This document shows, in pieces, positions 21,896 to 33,660 of a stretch of DNA of 64,000 bases; the first letter of the stretch is position 1; every line of letters starts with the position of its first letter. This DNA is from Blastobasis lacticolella. Its lineage: Eukaryota; Arthropoda; Insecta; Lepidoptera; Blastobasidae. Where the stretch lies: contig LR990048.1 of the NCBI GenBank assembly GCA_905147135.1, positions 18,150,563-18,214,562 of the forward strand, written 5' to 3'. A program made the position numbers and the translations under genes. The notes beneath the pieces are model-generated. The model was not told the origin of the DNA, did no database searches, and saw only the letters and a list, made by a program, of their open reading frames with translations.

Positions 21896-22235
21896 GGTAT
21901 TTTCAAACAGGAAAATGTCGAAACTGTTTCTTTTAATATCAAATATAACCGCCAATGTAGCCGACATTATTTCATTTGTAGCCTCCAAGTCCAAGCGACA
22001 AGCTTCTTGGTTATCATAAAGTTAGAAACTTTTATTTCCGACTTAGGATTAGGTGGGTTTAGATAAGTTGCGGAATGTGAAGAGTTTTTTTATCCGCAAG
22101 GTACGCACACGGTTATCAGAATTTATGTTGAAAGTTTATGGTGTACAGTTTGTAATGGTTAGTAAGGTTCTTACAGGTACGATAAAATATGTACATTATT
22201 TGAAATATCTAGGTTCATAATAGAATATTATAGGA

Positions 22236-22409
22236 ATATAGGACGCAGCGTGGGTAGGCATCCTACAAGGTGGACCGACGACCTGGTAAGGATCGCAGGT
22301 ACCAGCTGGATGCGGAAAGCACAGGACCGGTCTTTGTGGAGATCTCTGGGGGAGGCCTATGCCCAGCAGTGGGCGTCTTCTGGCTGATATGATGATGATG
22401 ATGATGAGG
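22236..22409 (+). mobile_element. RTE-type LINE 3' end
   Basis: It contains the coding end 'aaggtggaccgacgacctgg', 'accagctggatgcggaaagc', 'acaggaccggtctttgtgg' and 'gaggcctatgcccagcagtg', then 'gtcttctggctgatatg' and (ATG)n to 22406. The protein end reads TRWTDDL...GTSWMRKAQDRSLWRSLGEAYAQQW. The copy is strongly 5'-truncated. The (ATG)n tail is typical of RTE-like LINEs. Confidence 0.85.
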
Positions 22410-22410
22410 T

Positions 22411-23121
22411 ATATAATGAGCATAAGTGCATGACATCCTTAATAATCACATTCCTGTGCAGTTGTTAAAAGCTTTGTGTAGCATTCATGTAATTTTTTTT
22501 TATTTATTATATGAAAAATACCCTAAGGTCAAAGACGAGTACTTTGAGCCTAAGAGGCAGCCAATGGCCCTGCCTTATTTCAAATCCTCTACGTATATGT
22601 CAAAATCGATGTATCAAAAAATTTTTTTAACAAATAATATGCTGTAGCAATTTATTTAACCATCTATTATGCACAATGAAAGTTACAATAATATGAACAT
22701 AAAGATATGTTGTGTATCTACAAAGGAAATATTTTTGAAGTGGTAATACACTTATGGCTTTGTATTGTACAAAGGACGCCCACATCGTCACTTCCCATCA
22801 GTGCCTCGAGTCCAATTTACTTAGCTCGACTGAGTTGTGTTCGCATCACAATAACAGCTTAACGTCAGTTTTAATTGTATCAGAATACCAAAAACGCGTG
22901 AAACTGTCACTGAGATGCAATTGCGATCCAATTACAATTAAATCGATCTATTACGAAATTAGAGAACTTGAGACCTAGGTGCCTCGACTGCACGCCGAAG
23001 GCACGCGGACGGCAAGTCGACGCCCCGACAGCAGCCGCATATTTGACAACGTGCCGTTCGTCTATAACTGTCATTATGATGCTCGTGCGGGAAGACATCA
23101 CGAAACGAAGAAAATATGCTT
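22411..23121. other. No confident gene; short open frames
   Basis: Frames at 22426-22647, 22754-22978 and 22979-23287 have no recognisable domain. The last overlaps a hairpin-ended element (23122-23271), which argues against it being a gene. Confidence 0.4.
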
Positions 23122-23271
23122 AGTGCCACAAACTTATGTGAATCAGTGGCCAAAACTGGAACTGTGGAAAAATGTCGGCACTTCATTTTGCAATGTATTT
23201 GAACTAACATGTCAATGCCATAAACAGCTCCGACCGCCACCGGGTCCCGGGTCAGATAAGTTTGTGGAACC
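23122..23271. mobile_element. Possible MITE, family P
   Basis: The left end 'gtgccacaaacttatgtga' faces a right end whose reverse complement is 'gttccacaaacttatctga'. The interval is about 150 bp. A similar phrase ('agtgccacaaacttatctga') occurs alone at 62439. No target duplication is evident. Confidence 0.5.
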
Positions 23272-24461
23272 TCATTGCCTTAATTAAAAAAAGCAACAAA
23301 TAAATTTACAAACCACGCAAAAGTACCAGGGCAACAGAAGCCGTAACAAGTATCGGCATCGGTCGCTGTCATCGGGCGCCCGTTTTCCCCGAGGCTCGCA
23401 TTGTTCCCAATTCCGATGTAATGTAATTCCGGCTCCAGATGCGATGATCTCCAGGGGCCTCTAATCTTTTCCTCGTTCCGTCCTGTTGATTCTTTTCCGA
23501 CAGCGGTATTTAGCGGTGTATCGGGAAATGGGACTCCGGTGAGATAGTCGGTTAATCTAGCGGATATGTGTAAGGTTTGTACGGATATGTTGCGTTATGT
23601 GTCGGCAGTAATAAGCTTAACCAATATTTTGTAGATAATTCGGGAAGTGTCATAACAGGATAATATTACAGATCACAATTTAACAGAGGCACGTTCAATT
23701 TGACAGATATACATTTCAATATCAAGGCAGGTCTACGTCAACAGCAGCGAAATCAAGCGAGAAACACGTTCTGCCCAAGGCACTCTTTATCGAAAGGTTT
23801 GATAGGTCTACATCCACAACAACGCCACCAACCTGGATAAATTTTTCGCCATCTTGCCATTGTTTTCTAAGCGCATCTTAGTTGACCGAATAGTTGAGTA
23901 CAAATACACACTGTTCATTTTTAATACGACACGGAAAATATTGTCCGAACAACGTATTCGCGAAATCGCCACAATGTCGCCGAAGGATCGGTGCCGAGGA
24001 ATAAAATCACTGTCATAAAAATCTGCGTAAAACAAAAAGCGAATAGCCCACAACGGCAGATAGGCAGAAATCATCGCCAGAAAAATGGCCGAGAACTCGC
24101 CACAGCGCGGGATCCCACATTCTCCGGGAAAACTTTTATAATTCCGGGATCCCGCTATCGGGCGGACCGATCGGGAAAATATCTTATCCGGGAATTGTAG
24201 TCTCGTTATTGGGCCCCTTTGTTTTGCGGAATTACTTCCTTAGTGGCCTTATGGGTCAGATAAAGCTGTTTTTCGGCCATTCGCGCCTTGCCGAAATTAG
24301 TCCAAGGCTGATTATCGCCGGTGCTTTGGCTATTTGCAGGGTGGGATGGTCGTACTATGTGGATGTAGCGTGACTCAGCGGTTTTAGGCGTCGAGTTTGA
24401 GGAACCTGGGAGTTATGGCTTGTTTACAGGTCCAAGGAGCACTGGGAGTATGTTGTGGTTA
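23272..24461. other. No gene recognised; GC-richer patch near 24100
   Basis: At 24095-24190 the text has repeated GGGATCCC/CCGGGA motifs, for example 'cgggatcccacattctccgg' and 'attccgggatcccgc', recalling the core of the GC-rich repeats at 14459 and 20815. It may be a diverged relative in the opposite orientation. The 88- and 69-codon frames here show no domain. Confidence 0.35.
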
Positions 24462-24545
24462 CTGAGAAGCGGCCGTGTGGTGGCCGAAAGAGTGGAATAT
24501 TAAACCGCTTTCATTGACAAGAGTTTCACGAGGCGACAGGGTAGG
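24462..24545 (+). repeat. Family M LINE end fragment
   Basis: 'gcggccgtgtggtggccgaa' with 'gagtggaatattaaaccgct' and 'cacgaggcgacagg' parallels 11655-11740. Truncated and diverged. Confidence 0.5.
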
Positions 24546-24689
24546 GTTTACGTAGCTAAAACAAATATTTGTTGATTGTTAACGTCCAATGTTAAAAAAC
24601 AGGGTATTATGTTAAGTTTGACGTGACACAATTATTTAGAAAATATTTAAGTATATGTAAATTTGGTCAGGAGCTTACTGTAATTTTTC

Positions 24690-24778
24690 TGTCGGTTGAC
24701 ATGTACCATATGACGGCACTGGAGATTGAACGCGGTACCTCTCGCTTATAAGTCGCACCACTTAATATATCACGCTTC
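24690..24778 (-). repeat. SINE1 head fragment
   Basis: 'acatgtaccatatgacggca', 'gagattgaacgcggtacctc' and 'tcgcttataagtcgcacc' match the inverted tRNA-like head of SINE1 copies such as 21640-21700. The body is absent. Confidence 0.6.
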
Positions 24779-24836
24779 TATATTTTTGATAAACTAATCA
24801 ATATGGATTTTCGTTTTCCATTTAATTTTAAAGCTT

Positions 24837-24960
24837 CTTTTTTTATGTAATGTGGTAGACAAACAGGCATACGGGCCACCTGAGCGAAAGTGGTCACCGC
24901 CGCCTATGAACATTAGAAACACCAGGGGCGCTACCAATGCATTGCCCGCCTCTAAGAAGA
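24837..24960 (-). mobile_element. LINE H-type 3' end fragment
   Basis: 'gtggtagacaaacaggcata', 'gggccacctgagcgaaagtg' and 'gaaacaccaggggcgctacc' match 38395-38495. Only the 3' untranslated end is present. Confidence 0.75.
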
Positions 24961-25084
24961 CCTCTAAGTCTTATTAGAAAAAAGACAAAACAATTGCGCG
25001 CTAACAATTAAACGATAATAATGACCTTGAGCGTCTCACCTCTTTCATCAGTATTCATTCCATATTGGTAGTTACTTTAAAAAA

Positions 25085-25230
25085 TTACAGGCGTGAGGCA
25101 TTTCATCAGAGACCTTAAAATAACAACGCACCTGCGGTTTCAAATTAAATGCATAATTCGTTGATGTTATGGGCGACAGTTACCGCTTACCATCAGCTGG
25201 GCTGTTTGTCACTGCGTAGCATAAAAAATA
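25085..25230 (+). mobile_element. Family D repeat fragment
   Basis: 'caacgcacctgcggtttcaa', 'ttatgggcgacagttaccgc' and 'accatcagctgggctgtttg' match 8447-8535. Truncated at the 5' side. Confidence 0.7.
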
Positions 25231-26886
25231 CCATAACTACACAAAATTCAGTATTTAATTTTTCCCCAGAGTATCGAAAAACACCCACGATATCCCGAAA
25301 GAACATCCCTCGCGTCTCATCCACCATTCCCGTACCGAGCACGTATGCATAATTCTATCCACAATGATTACGTAATAAGCTGAACCGCATTGCAGCCTGG
25401 GGTGTGATTTGGTTGATTAATCACTTATACGACGGTCTACCCCGCCCCGTCGCTCTCGTCTGTAATGAATGACAGACAGACAAAAGATCCATGGGTTTTT
25501 GTGGGAGCAGATGCGTCAGCTGTTCCGCGGAGGGCGTTGTAGTCTTTATCAGCTGTGGAAGTGTTTGGTATTTCGTTCTGCAGCAAAATGTGGTGCTGAG
25601 ATATTTTGTGGGGTTGCAACTGATTTGTCTATATGGCGGAGTGTAGCTTCTGTCTACTACGTAGTCTAATGAAATCAATTCTTGAAATGTGCTACTATGT
25701 AATTGACTGACTCTCAACCAAATCAAAGCCATCATACAGATAACAAATGGATGACCCGATTTTAAAATTTTTAAATAAATAGCTTTTTTATTAAAATCCG
25801 TTGTGTAGTTTAGAAGACATGATATTGTTTACTTAAACATGAATTAGTCGGAATCTTTCTCTATATTATTATTGTATTTGTATCTATAATACTTCTGCAC
25901 AGTTGTTCATCACTAAATAGCACGCGTTGTTGTGTCCTATCTAACCCGACTGCGACAGAAGGAAGGTTTTTCGAGCGTATGTGGGTTATGTATGTATGTA
26001 TTTCTATTTCTTTGATATGGGCCACAGCCCTACGGCACAATTGGTTTTAACATATGAGGTATTGTTAGATTCATCTTGGTCTTGCAAATGACACTGGGTA
26101 CATTAAAAATTCAAAATGATTGATTTTATGTGCCATATTGTAACTATCGATAATATTTTTACTCTAAAACAGATCGAATATCAAAATAAAGGTACCTATT
26201 CTAAAAGCGATTTCGAAAATATATAAAACTTGTTTTACTTTCAGTTTTTAATACCAGTCGGGGTTTTTAGTTCTTGTATTACTTCTTTGTTAAATATTAA
26301 GGTAGCTGGTATAATTAAAGCCCGCAGTTCAGATTTTGCAAACCGTAGGTGTGTATGTTATTATAAGCCTACAGCTGCTTCTCTAAGTACAAGCATGATT
26401 GTTTAACTGAAACAATTTCGTTCGAAAACCGACTCCAAAACCAAATCCAAAGACCAAAGTTCACTGAAAATATCAACAACATCAACTTGTCTCGCCAATA
26501 AATCCGTAACAGTGATTTGTATTCAGCAGCTGCGCGAAATAAAATAAAATGAATTATGATTTTGGAGCATGACGTCTATATGGGTAAAAAATTAATATCG
26601 ACTGTAAATAATGCACATCGACATATTCAGCTTGCAAAGCATCGTTTCATCGTGTGAATTGATACGAAGCAGAAAATAAACGAGGCTATATTTACCGTCA
26701 ACCTGCCTCTGACCTGCCTGCCGCAATATAAGTAGAACAAGAAAACTTTTAAATCATGGAAGTTATAACCGACATTGTAAGCTTTTTCTCAACGTCACTA
26801 GCTAGTAGCTACTGTTCATCAAACAAAACAATACATCAAAATCAACTCAGAATTTGAGCATCCTCCACACTAGTTGATTAAAAATT
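25231..26886. other. No gene recognised
   Basis: Overlapping frames at 25421-25735 on both strands lack motifs. The remainder is AT-rich and unique-looking. Confidence 0.4.
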
Positions 26887-27224
26887 ATCTTGGCGTGAAC
26901 GTACCATTTGTGCTCTCGCGTACGAGGGCCTGAGGTCCACCTTGACCATGATCCAGATTTAACAGATTAGGTAATTATAGTGCAGCGACTGTCATCTGAC
27001 CTTTGTGACTCTGTCTGACAGCCTGACCAGATTGGATCATGATTACACATTTAGTCATCTCAATGTGTAGGCTTCTTCACGATGTTTTCCTGTTAGAGCA
27101 TCGGTTACTGTTCAACCAATATACATTACTCAGAAAAGAGTCATTTGTATAAGGCGGCACTGGGGTTCGAACCCGGTACCTCGGGGTACGAGTCGGACAC
27201 CTTAACCATTAGGCCACTGACGCC
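26887..27224 (-). mobile_element. SINE1 copy
   Basis: Full-length minus-strand copy: 'atcttggcgtgaacg', 'gtgctctcgcgtacgagggc', 'ccttgaccatgatccaga', 'gattggatcatgattacaca' and the head 'ggggttcgaacccggtacct' to 'aggccactgacgcc'. Confidence 0.88.
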
Positions 27225-27964
27225 CAAAAAAGCTTAGACGATTTGGTAATAATCTATTTGCATAATTGGCAAACCTTCATATCTTCAGAAAAGTTAAATC
27301 GACTAAGAAATATAAGTATTTTTAAACACACCGAAACAACACAAGAAACAGAGCTACTTGTACATCAACGCCACCTCGTCCAACATGATACGCGAGCAAA
27401 ACAAAATAGGATGCAAGAAGCAGAGCGTGTCAAAAAGAAACACACTGGAAAAAGTATCGCGTAAGTAGATAATTTGGCACTGTACAGGGGCATTCATTCG
27501 CTACCGAACGAGGCTATATTTCAACAGAAAAAAAGTTAGCTGATAACTGTCAGATAAGTTTCTGGAAACTTCCCGGAGACTTCCCGAAAACTCTGAGTGG
27601 GGAAGAAAAAAGGGAATTCGTTAACAATAAATTTCCCTAACAAAGTGAAGGCAGGGGCAGAATACTTGACAACGCTACAAGGGGCGACCATATAAACAAG
27701 ATATAAGATATGTCACCAATAAGCAGGCCCAAAGGTCGAATAGGGTGTGCACACGCTGCTTCGTTAAAGCGGACTGCGATTGTAGAGAATTATTTTATAG
27801 ACGAATTTAAGGGATAGTATTTTATTTTGTATCTATTAATAAAATAATAAATATAATAAAACAGTAAAAAAGTGTGTATGTACATTGAATATATATATTT
27901 ACTTTTATATATATTATTGAAGAAATAGTAACAAAATAACAAATTTAAAAATTGTTGACAGTCC
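27225..27964. other. No gene recognised
   Basis: The 73-codon frame 27243-27464 has no domain I recognise; it is lysine/glutamine-rich and follows directly after a SINE1 head. Confidence 0.4.
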
Positions 27965-28497
27965 ATTTTCGTCTGTTTGTCTGTTTGTACACGCTAATCT
28001 CCGGAACTACTGGACGGATTTGAATAAAACTTGTTTTGTTGTGTAGCTATTAAGCCTGGGCAACATATAGGGTATAATTGATTTTGGAAACTGGATCACC
28101 TGACGAACAACCACAATAGACCAGCTGAACGAACGGATGACGACGAACGTATTTTGATGGAGTTTTCACAGTTTGGTAGTTTAGGGTTAAAATTAAAATA
28201 TGTTTGTCTAAATTCAAGTCTGCCATGTTTCATATAATTTGGTTGGGTAGAACCAGAGATACAGCTTGACTTCTCTGTAGTACGTGTTTTCGGACATTAG
28301 GGAGGTCATCTAAAATGGTCGTTCTGGAAAAAGATAAACCTTAAATTTTTTTACCAGTTTTCGGGGTAGACTGGTAGATAAAGCTACAAAGCTTTAAGTC
28401 CACCTTTGTACGATTTTGTGCATAAAGTATTAAATAAATAAATAAACCGCCTTAAAAACAATTTTACGCTGACGAAGTCGCGGGTAAAAGCTATGTG
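27965..28497 (+). repeat. Family J interspersed repeat, copy 2, with nested LINE tail
   Basis: The opening is 'ctgtttgtctgtttgtacac' and 'ccggaactactggacggatt', a common arthropod repeat opening. The middle matches 6060-6252 on the other strand. The ending is 'tacgctgacgaagtcgcggg' at 28467. A family B LINE tail ('aagtccacctttgtacgatt', 'gcataaagtattaaataaat') interrupts it at roughly 28398-28446. Class unknown. Confidence 0.7.
28398..28446 (+). repeat. Family B LINE tail nested in family J
   Basis: 'taagtccacctttgtacga' then 'tgcataaagtattaaataaa' with an (AAAT)n end. It matches the polyadenylation end at 15275-15355 in layout. It lies between J-family blocks and is therefore younger. Confidence 0.5.
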
Positions 28498-30404
28498 AAA
28501 TAAATGCCATTTTATTTTTAAATACGGATATATCATATTCATATTTCATATTTATTCATACGATACGATTTCATTTGATTACATCTCACCTGATGGGAAG
28601 CCACGATGAGATGTAAGATGTCTTGATAATAAAATATAAATTAAAATCTGTCTGACTTGTCTTACTTGGTTAAGGAAATTATGTATTTTAATTGATAATG
28701 TGCCGCAGCATTCGTTGAAATTTACATTTTATGTGTTTTTTGTATAATTTTTGTCTTCTCTACACAATATACGTAGCGTGATTGATACGGTCATGATTTT
28801 GGGCATTGTTTGTTCACCAAATAAGACAAGTCAATTTAAACAGATCATACATTTTATTATTTGCTAAAATAATGTGGTTTGTATTTACTAACACACAGAC
28901 TATGTAATTAGCAGCTGTGACGCCACAATTCTCTTGCTCTCGTTATTCGCATCTCGTATAATATATTTTTCAAATTAAACTTTTCAAACAAGTTTAATTC
29001 AAAGAAAATATCAAATGCGCGAGTATGAATCCTTATTTTGATAATGTTTGCATATTTAGTCCCTAACGAATAGGATTGCTTCATATAGGTTCTTACTTAC
29101 CATCGATATTTTCATTTTCATTTTAAAATTGTCTATTAGGTGGATAGGGTGGACGTTCTCTATCTTAATCCTCATCAAATTCATCTCAATCCTTCTCTTC
29201 AGGTATTATTATGTCCTCAACAATACATGAAATTTCGATTGTAAACTTTCAAGCATCACATACAAACATTTTACCAATATATTTTTCACATACTTGGAGA
29301 TTTAAAATACGTGTCTACACCAGGACAGCAGCAACAAAGAGACGTCACAATGCACACTTCGACTGCACAGCCCCACAACCACCCCTTAACAAGTGAAATG
29401 TACCGTAAAAAGGAATCCTTGAGAGGGCCAATGTCGATCCTTATTTATGACTCAGCGCATTATTATGACTTGCCAATTTTCCGGGGAATAAAACCCGTTA
29501 CAGTTCCCAATCTGGGACTGGGTTCTTGCTTCGAGAGGAGAATTCGGTATCATTGATTTGGGAGATGTTTGGAGTATTCTTGTAGTTTTGATGAGTTTCC
29601 TTGGTCATTTTGATGTAGACTCTTGGATACTATTTTCGGTACATTTCTGCATAGAAGGCCATTGTTAAATAAACCACCAACAGAAACATTAAGAGAGATG
29701 AAGTTCTGTTAGTTTGTAGTCATTAAGAATTACTATGATAATATAGCTTACTAATTACGATACTTAACCTAAAAAATATGGATATACCATAATAATATGG
29801 CCAATCTGCAAAAATGAGTATAGAGATGACGGTTATAAGACTAAATGGAAGAAATGTATTTAGAAGATGATATAATTAAAGCAATAGAAGATGATGATGA
29901 TATAGCAACTAAAATTAGGCTTCGGCTACCGACACTTTTTGTTATAGCATATAAGTTTGTTTCTATATCACACTAAATATAGATATAAATAATACATTAT
30001 ATTTACCAGCTGATAACTTTCATATGAAAGTGTGAAATCAAAAATGTAAATAAGGCGTTATGTAAATTCGGATAAAATAATTTAAATTCAATGTCTGACA
30101 TAAAATCAGTTCTTGCAAAAATGAATATTTCTAGTACAATCAATGTTCAAGCAGTGAGTCTTGATTTATGTGATGTAGTATATTATCGGAGCCTTCATGT
30201 TTTATAACAATCTGACATTCTCAGAAACCCCTCTACATAATTTACTGAAAGTCAAGTGTTTCTCAAAGTAATAAACCGATTTTAATGAAATATAGCTAAA
30301 ATCCATGTCGAGTGAACTAATTTTCAAATAATAAACGCCACATCAAAATCGAGAAATCGGTCTATATGTTCAGAAGCTACTATGCCACAGCAGACATGGA
30401 TACA
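28498..30404. other. AT-rich DNA, no gene recognised
   Basis: Nearly two kilobases without a repeat that I can place. Frames at 29211-29396 and 29311-29556 have no domain. A GATGATGAT run lies at about 29890. Confidence 0.4.
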
Positions 30405-30604
30405 ACTTTCAGAGGTTCCGGGTTCGATACCCGGTCGAGCAGAAGCTAAAATGATGAATTTTAATTTCTGTTACGGGTCTGGGTGTAGTGTGTATAATAA
30501 GTATGTATTAAAAGAAAGTGTAAAAGTAGTTTATTAGTTATCTAACATCCATAACACAAGCCTCGCTTACTTTCGGGCTAGATGACGTTGTGTGAATTGA
30601 ACTC
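30405..30604 (+). mobile_element. SINE2 copy, head truncated
   Basis: It starts within the tRNA-like head at 'cagaggttccgggttcgata' and continues with 'gatgaattttaatttctg', 'ttacgggtctgggtg' and the 3' domain 'gggctagatgacgttgtgtg'. The A box portion is missing. Confidence 0.85.
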
Positions 30605-31014
30605 TTTTTAAAACAGCCTCCCAAAGACAGTCGCACCATTGCTTGCCCCAGGGAGCCCGTCGTAAAGACGCGAGACGTGACGATGTCGGATCGGGTTCCA
30701 ATTTCAGCGAGAATTTCCTATGGTAATTTGTAGATTTTTATGTCGCAAACCCTGATTGCACCCGCCGGGGCTCGAACCCGCTACGCTTAATGAGCTCCCG
30801 TTAGCTCGCTGTTGATTTGATGTTGACTCCTACGTGATTTTGGTTTCTGTTATTGTGTTTGTCACATGAGTTTGGGTATGATTGCGACGGTGTCTCTGGT
30901 TTGGCGGTGTGTTGTCTTGTGTTGGTGTAGGAGAGAGATAAAGTTTGATTTTCTGTTTGCTTTGTGATTGAAAGTGTGATTCGATTTTAACTTAATCAGG
31001 TAGGAGGACTGTGT
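30605..31014. other. No gene; weak tRNA-like remnant
   Basis: On the minus strand at 30755-30800, 'gtagcgggttcgagccccgg' resembles a B box from a tRNA-derived element. There is no complete cloverleaf and no A box that I can support. Confidence 0.3.
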
Positions 31015-31205
31015 AAAGCTTGGAGTCCGCTTATGTGAGTAGCACCACCTAATTTATTTCGGCCTCCAAGCAACAATGCTTCCATTGCTGTATTACAGGC
31101 ATGAGGTATTTTATCTTAGTACTCACAGTGACAACGCACCTGCGATTCTGCATTTTTGTTGTCTGCAACTTAAATGCATGCAGCGTAGATGTAATGGAAG
31201 GCAGC
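31015..31205 (+). mobile_element. Family D repeat
   Basis: 'ggagtccgcttatgtgagta', 'cacctaatttatttcggcct', 'acaacgcacctgcgattctg' and 'cagcgtagatgtaatgg' follow the order at 8325-8500. The terminal part is absent. Confidence 0.7.
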
Positions 31206-31384
31206 TACCGCACGAAGGGGTTACGCATGGAGGTCAGATGGCAGTCGCTCCGTAACGTAACGACCGTTATGACCGTTGAAGGTCCCCCGATTGCCCGATT
31301 TAAATATCCCTTTCTAAACCCCGCGGTCGCCCGCCCTAGACGTTTCGTTTCATGAACAATTGACATTGCAAATAGCTCGAGAAA

Positions 31385-31530
31385 CTGATCGTAGATGGGG
31401 CGGAACTGTCCGCGAGCAGCGACCACGTACCGGAAATCGCGCCATGGGACGGCCCTCACAGGATGGACGGACGACCTCGTAAAGGCCGTGGGGTGCCAAC
31501 GGATGCCATTCCAATCGAACGATGTGGAAG
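31385..31530 (+). pseudogene. RTE-type LINE C-terminus, remnant
   Basis: 'gcagcgaccacgtaccgg', 'ggacgacctcgtaaaggccg' and 'tggggtgccaacggatgcc' follow the order of the RTE-type end at 22250. It is diverged and out of frame. Overlapping frames on both strands are shadows. Confidence 0.6.
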
Positions 31531-31647
31531 AAGTTGGGAAAGGGGGGACTTGTGATGTTTGGGTGATTGTCAGAGAACTTTGTTTAGACAAAGGGTGCTA
31601 AAATTATTGTACGTATTGGCAACACGCTTACACCCGCATTCACAAAC

Positions 31648-31735
31648 TATACTTATCTAAGTAAAGAGCTTTACTGTGCCTTCTTAGTGCTCGTCTGCTA
31701 GGTGAGCGCACTGTGTTGAACACGGCAAATTATTG
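31648..31735 (+). repeat. Family K fragment
   Basis: 'tacttatctaagtaaagagc', 'aggtgagcgcactgtgttg' and 'acacggcaaattattgatcc' parallel 48755-48820. Confidence 0.4.
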
Positions 31736-32040
31736 ATCCATTTTGTTAATTTTGACGTGTTATTTATTTAGCTTATCTAACACGACATCGGCCTGCCTAT
31801 GAATATTAAAACCGCCTCGAAGCCTCTGAGGCGGCACTATGCGCTCGCCGCGCACGATTTAGTTTCAATATTTTAGCAGTCACTTATCGGCACTGCGATC
31901 CTAACATCGGACGTATTCAAAATTAATTAGTATATTTAAGATTTATGTAAGAATAATTTGTAGAAGTTTAATTAAAATTCAATATCAGTTCAAGTCTTCG
32001 TTTTGGTTCACCTTCTACTGTAGCCTTTCACCATTATTGA

Positions 32041-32430
32041 CGTGTACGCCGATTAAGCGCTATGATTGGTCAAATGCGTTCAATTTAACGGATGTATAGT
32101 GTTGATCGGTACTCAAATTTAGTGAGTTGGAACCCTGTGCGTTGGTGCGCACTGTTGGACCTCATAGTTGAGTTTCGGAATACGGGTTTTAGAATAGGTA
32201 TCAATTGCCATAGACGTATCGTTTACTTCTTTGCGATCCTTCTAATTACAAGTATTTCGTTTGCCATGGAGTTTTATAACTGCCCAGACTTCGAACGAGA
32301 AATTATTTAACTGATTGAGAAAACCGCATCAAAATCCGTTGCGTGGTTTTGGAGAAGTTAACGGAAATACATATAGACATACAGACAAATAGACGCGCAG
32401 AGCGGCTTTAATTTGTACTATGTACAGATG
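32041..32430 (+). repeat. Family K interspersed repeat, copy 1
   Basis: 'gctatgattggtcaaatgcg', 'atgtatagtgttgatcggta' and 'gttggaaccctgtgcg' match 48800-48895 in order. The end has 'gaaaaccgcatcaaaatccg', followed by a stretch with 'catacagacaaatagacgcg' that I recall from many arthropod repeats. Non-coding; class unknown. The 72-codon frame is incidental. Confidence 0.6.
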
Positions 32431-32434
32431 GCAA

Positions 32435-32691
32435 AGCTCGCAAAGCCTTGACCATGATCAAGGATTTGGCAGATCAGGTAATTACAGTGGAGCGAATGCC
32501 GTCTGACCTCCGCTACCATTTTCTCAGGGAAACCTAACCAGATTAGATCATGGTTATACATTCAGTCGCCTGAATGTGTAGGTTTCATTACGATGTTTTT
32601 CCTCACTGTAAGAACATCGGTAAGTATTCAACTAATGTACATAACTCAGAAAAGAGTCTTCGATGGTACCTCCCGTTTACTCGCTCAGCCA
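32435..32691 (-). mobile_element. SINE1 copy with damaged head
   Basis: The body is clear: 'ccttgaccatgatcaaggat', 'ttagatcatggttataca' and 'aggtttcattacgatgtttt'. The tRNA-like head (32660-32691) has lost the B box region; 'gatggtacctcccgtttact' and 'ctcagccacc' remain. The LINE F coding frame begins immediately after. Confidence 0.8.
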
Positions 32692-33660
32692 CCTAATGTT
32701 AATTTACTAGAAAAAACAACGTTTAGTAAGAGAATAATAAGCTTATTTCGTAGTTTTAATCTTAATTATGTATTTTTAGAGCCGACACGATGCACAGAAT
32801 CATCAGCGACTTGCATCGACAATGTGTTCTGCTGTTGCGAGGTCAACGAAAAGGCTATTATAAATTTTACAAGATCTGACCATAGTGGACAATTCGTTGT
32901 TTTTGATTTTACGGAACAATGTAATATCAATGAAATAATTACAAGACCAATTACTCAAAGGAGAATTGAACACTTCAAACAAGCCTTATCGGAGACCATT
33001 GCCGGCCTTTCTCTTGATTCTCATGACCCAAACATTCTATTTTCTGATATGTTCAATTCTGTCAATAATGTTTATCAAAGTGTTTTTACGCAAAAAAGAA
33101 TAAAAAGTAACTGTAAATCTAAATTTAGTGATTGGGCTACTTTAGGTATCCGCAAAAGCAGAGATAGAATGTTTGAACTATACGGTCAGCGAGCTTATTG
33201 CCATGATAAAGATTTTGTAGAATATGTCAAAAAATATTCAAAAACGTTTAAGAAAGTTTGTCTAATTGCAAAATCACAGCATTATAAGAAATTTATAAGT
33301 TCGTCTTCAAACAAGGCTAAGACTGTGTGGAATGTAATAAATAAGGAGGCAGGGAAAACAAAGCCTCGTGATACACATTATGAAATCAAAACAGAAACCG
33401 GAACTAGTACCGCAAATAAAGAAGTGGCAGAGTTGTTCCAAAATTTTTTTACCGAAATACCGATTAAAACTACCTCGCTGCTAAACTCGTGCCCAATTAG
33501 TGCAGAAAACTTGTTAAAAGAAAATATAGGTGCCTGTGAAAATGGCTTTTGTTATTCCGAAGTAGACGCTAAAACTATCATTAAAGCTTTTAAAAGCATT
33601 AAGTTGAAAAATACGGAAGATATTTGGGAAATGTCAGTTGTACTGTTGTTGATATTTTAG
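32692..33660 (+). pseudogene. LINE F ORF2: endonuclease end and linker
   Basis: The open frame starts upstream inside the SINE1 (32593), but LINE text begins near 32692 (SEQ style 'LLEKTTFSKRIISLFR'). 'TRCTESSATCIDNVFC' and 'FTRSDHSGQFVVFDF' are the endonuclease end, with the SDH catalytic motif present. A lysine-rich linker follows, including 'SSSSNKAKTVWNVINKEAGK'. The frame is lost near 'LKNTEDIWEMSV' and stops at 33658. The start methionine at 32593 is not the real LINE start. Confidence 0.85.

Noticed and set aside
22979..23287. 102-codon open frame as a host gene
   Set aside because: About half of it is covered by an inverted-ended repeat, it has no recognised domain, and it follows directly on another short frame with no splice evidence.
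29880..29910. RTE tail at the GATGATGAT run
   Set aside because: The upstream text does not match the RTE-type end, so the run is more likely a chance simple repeat.
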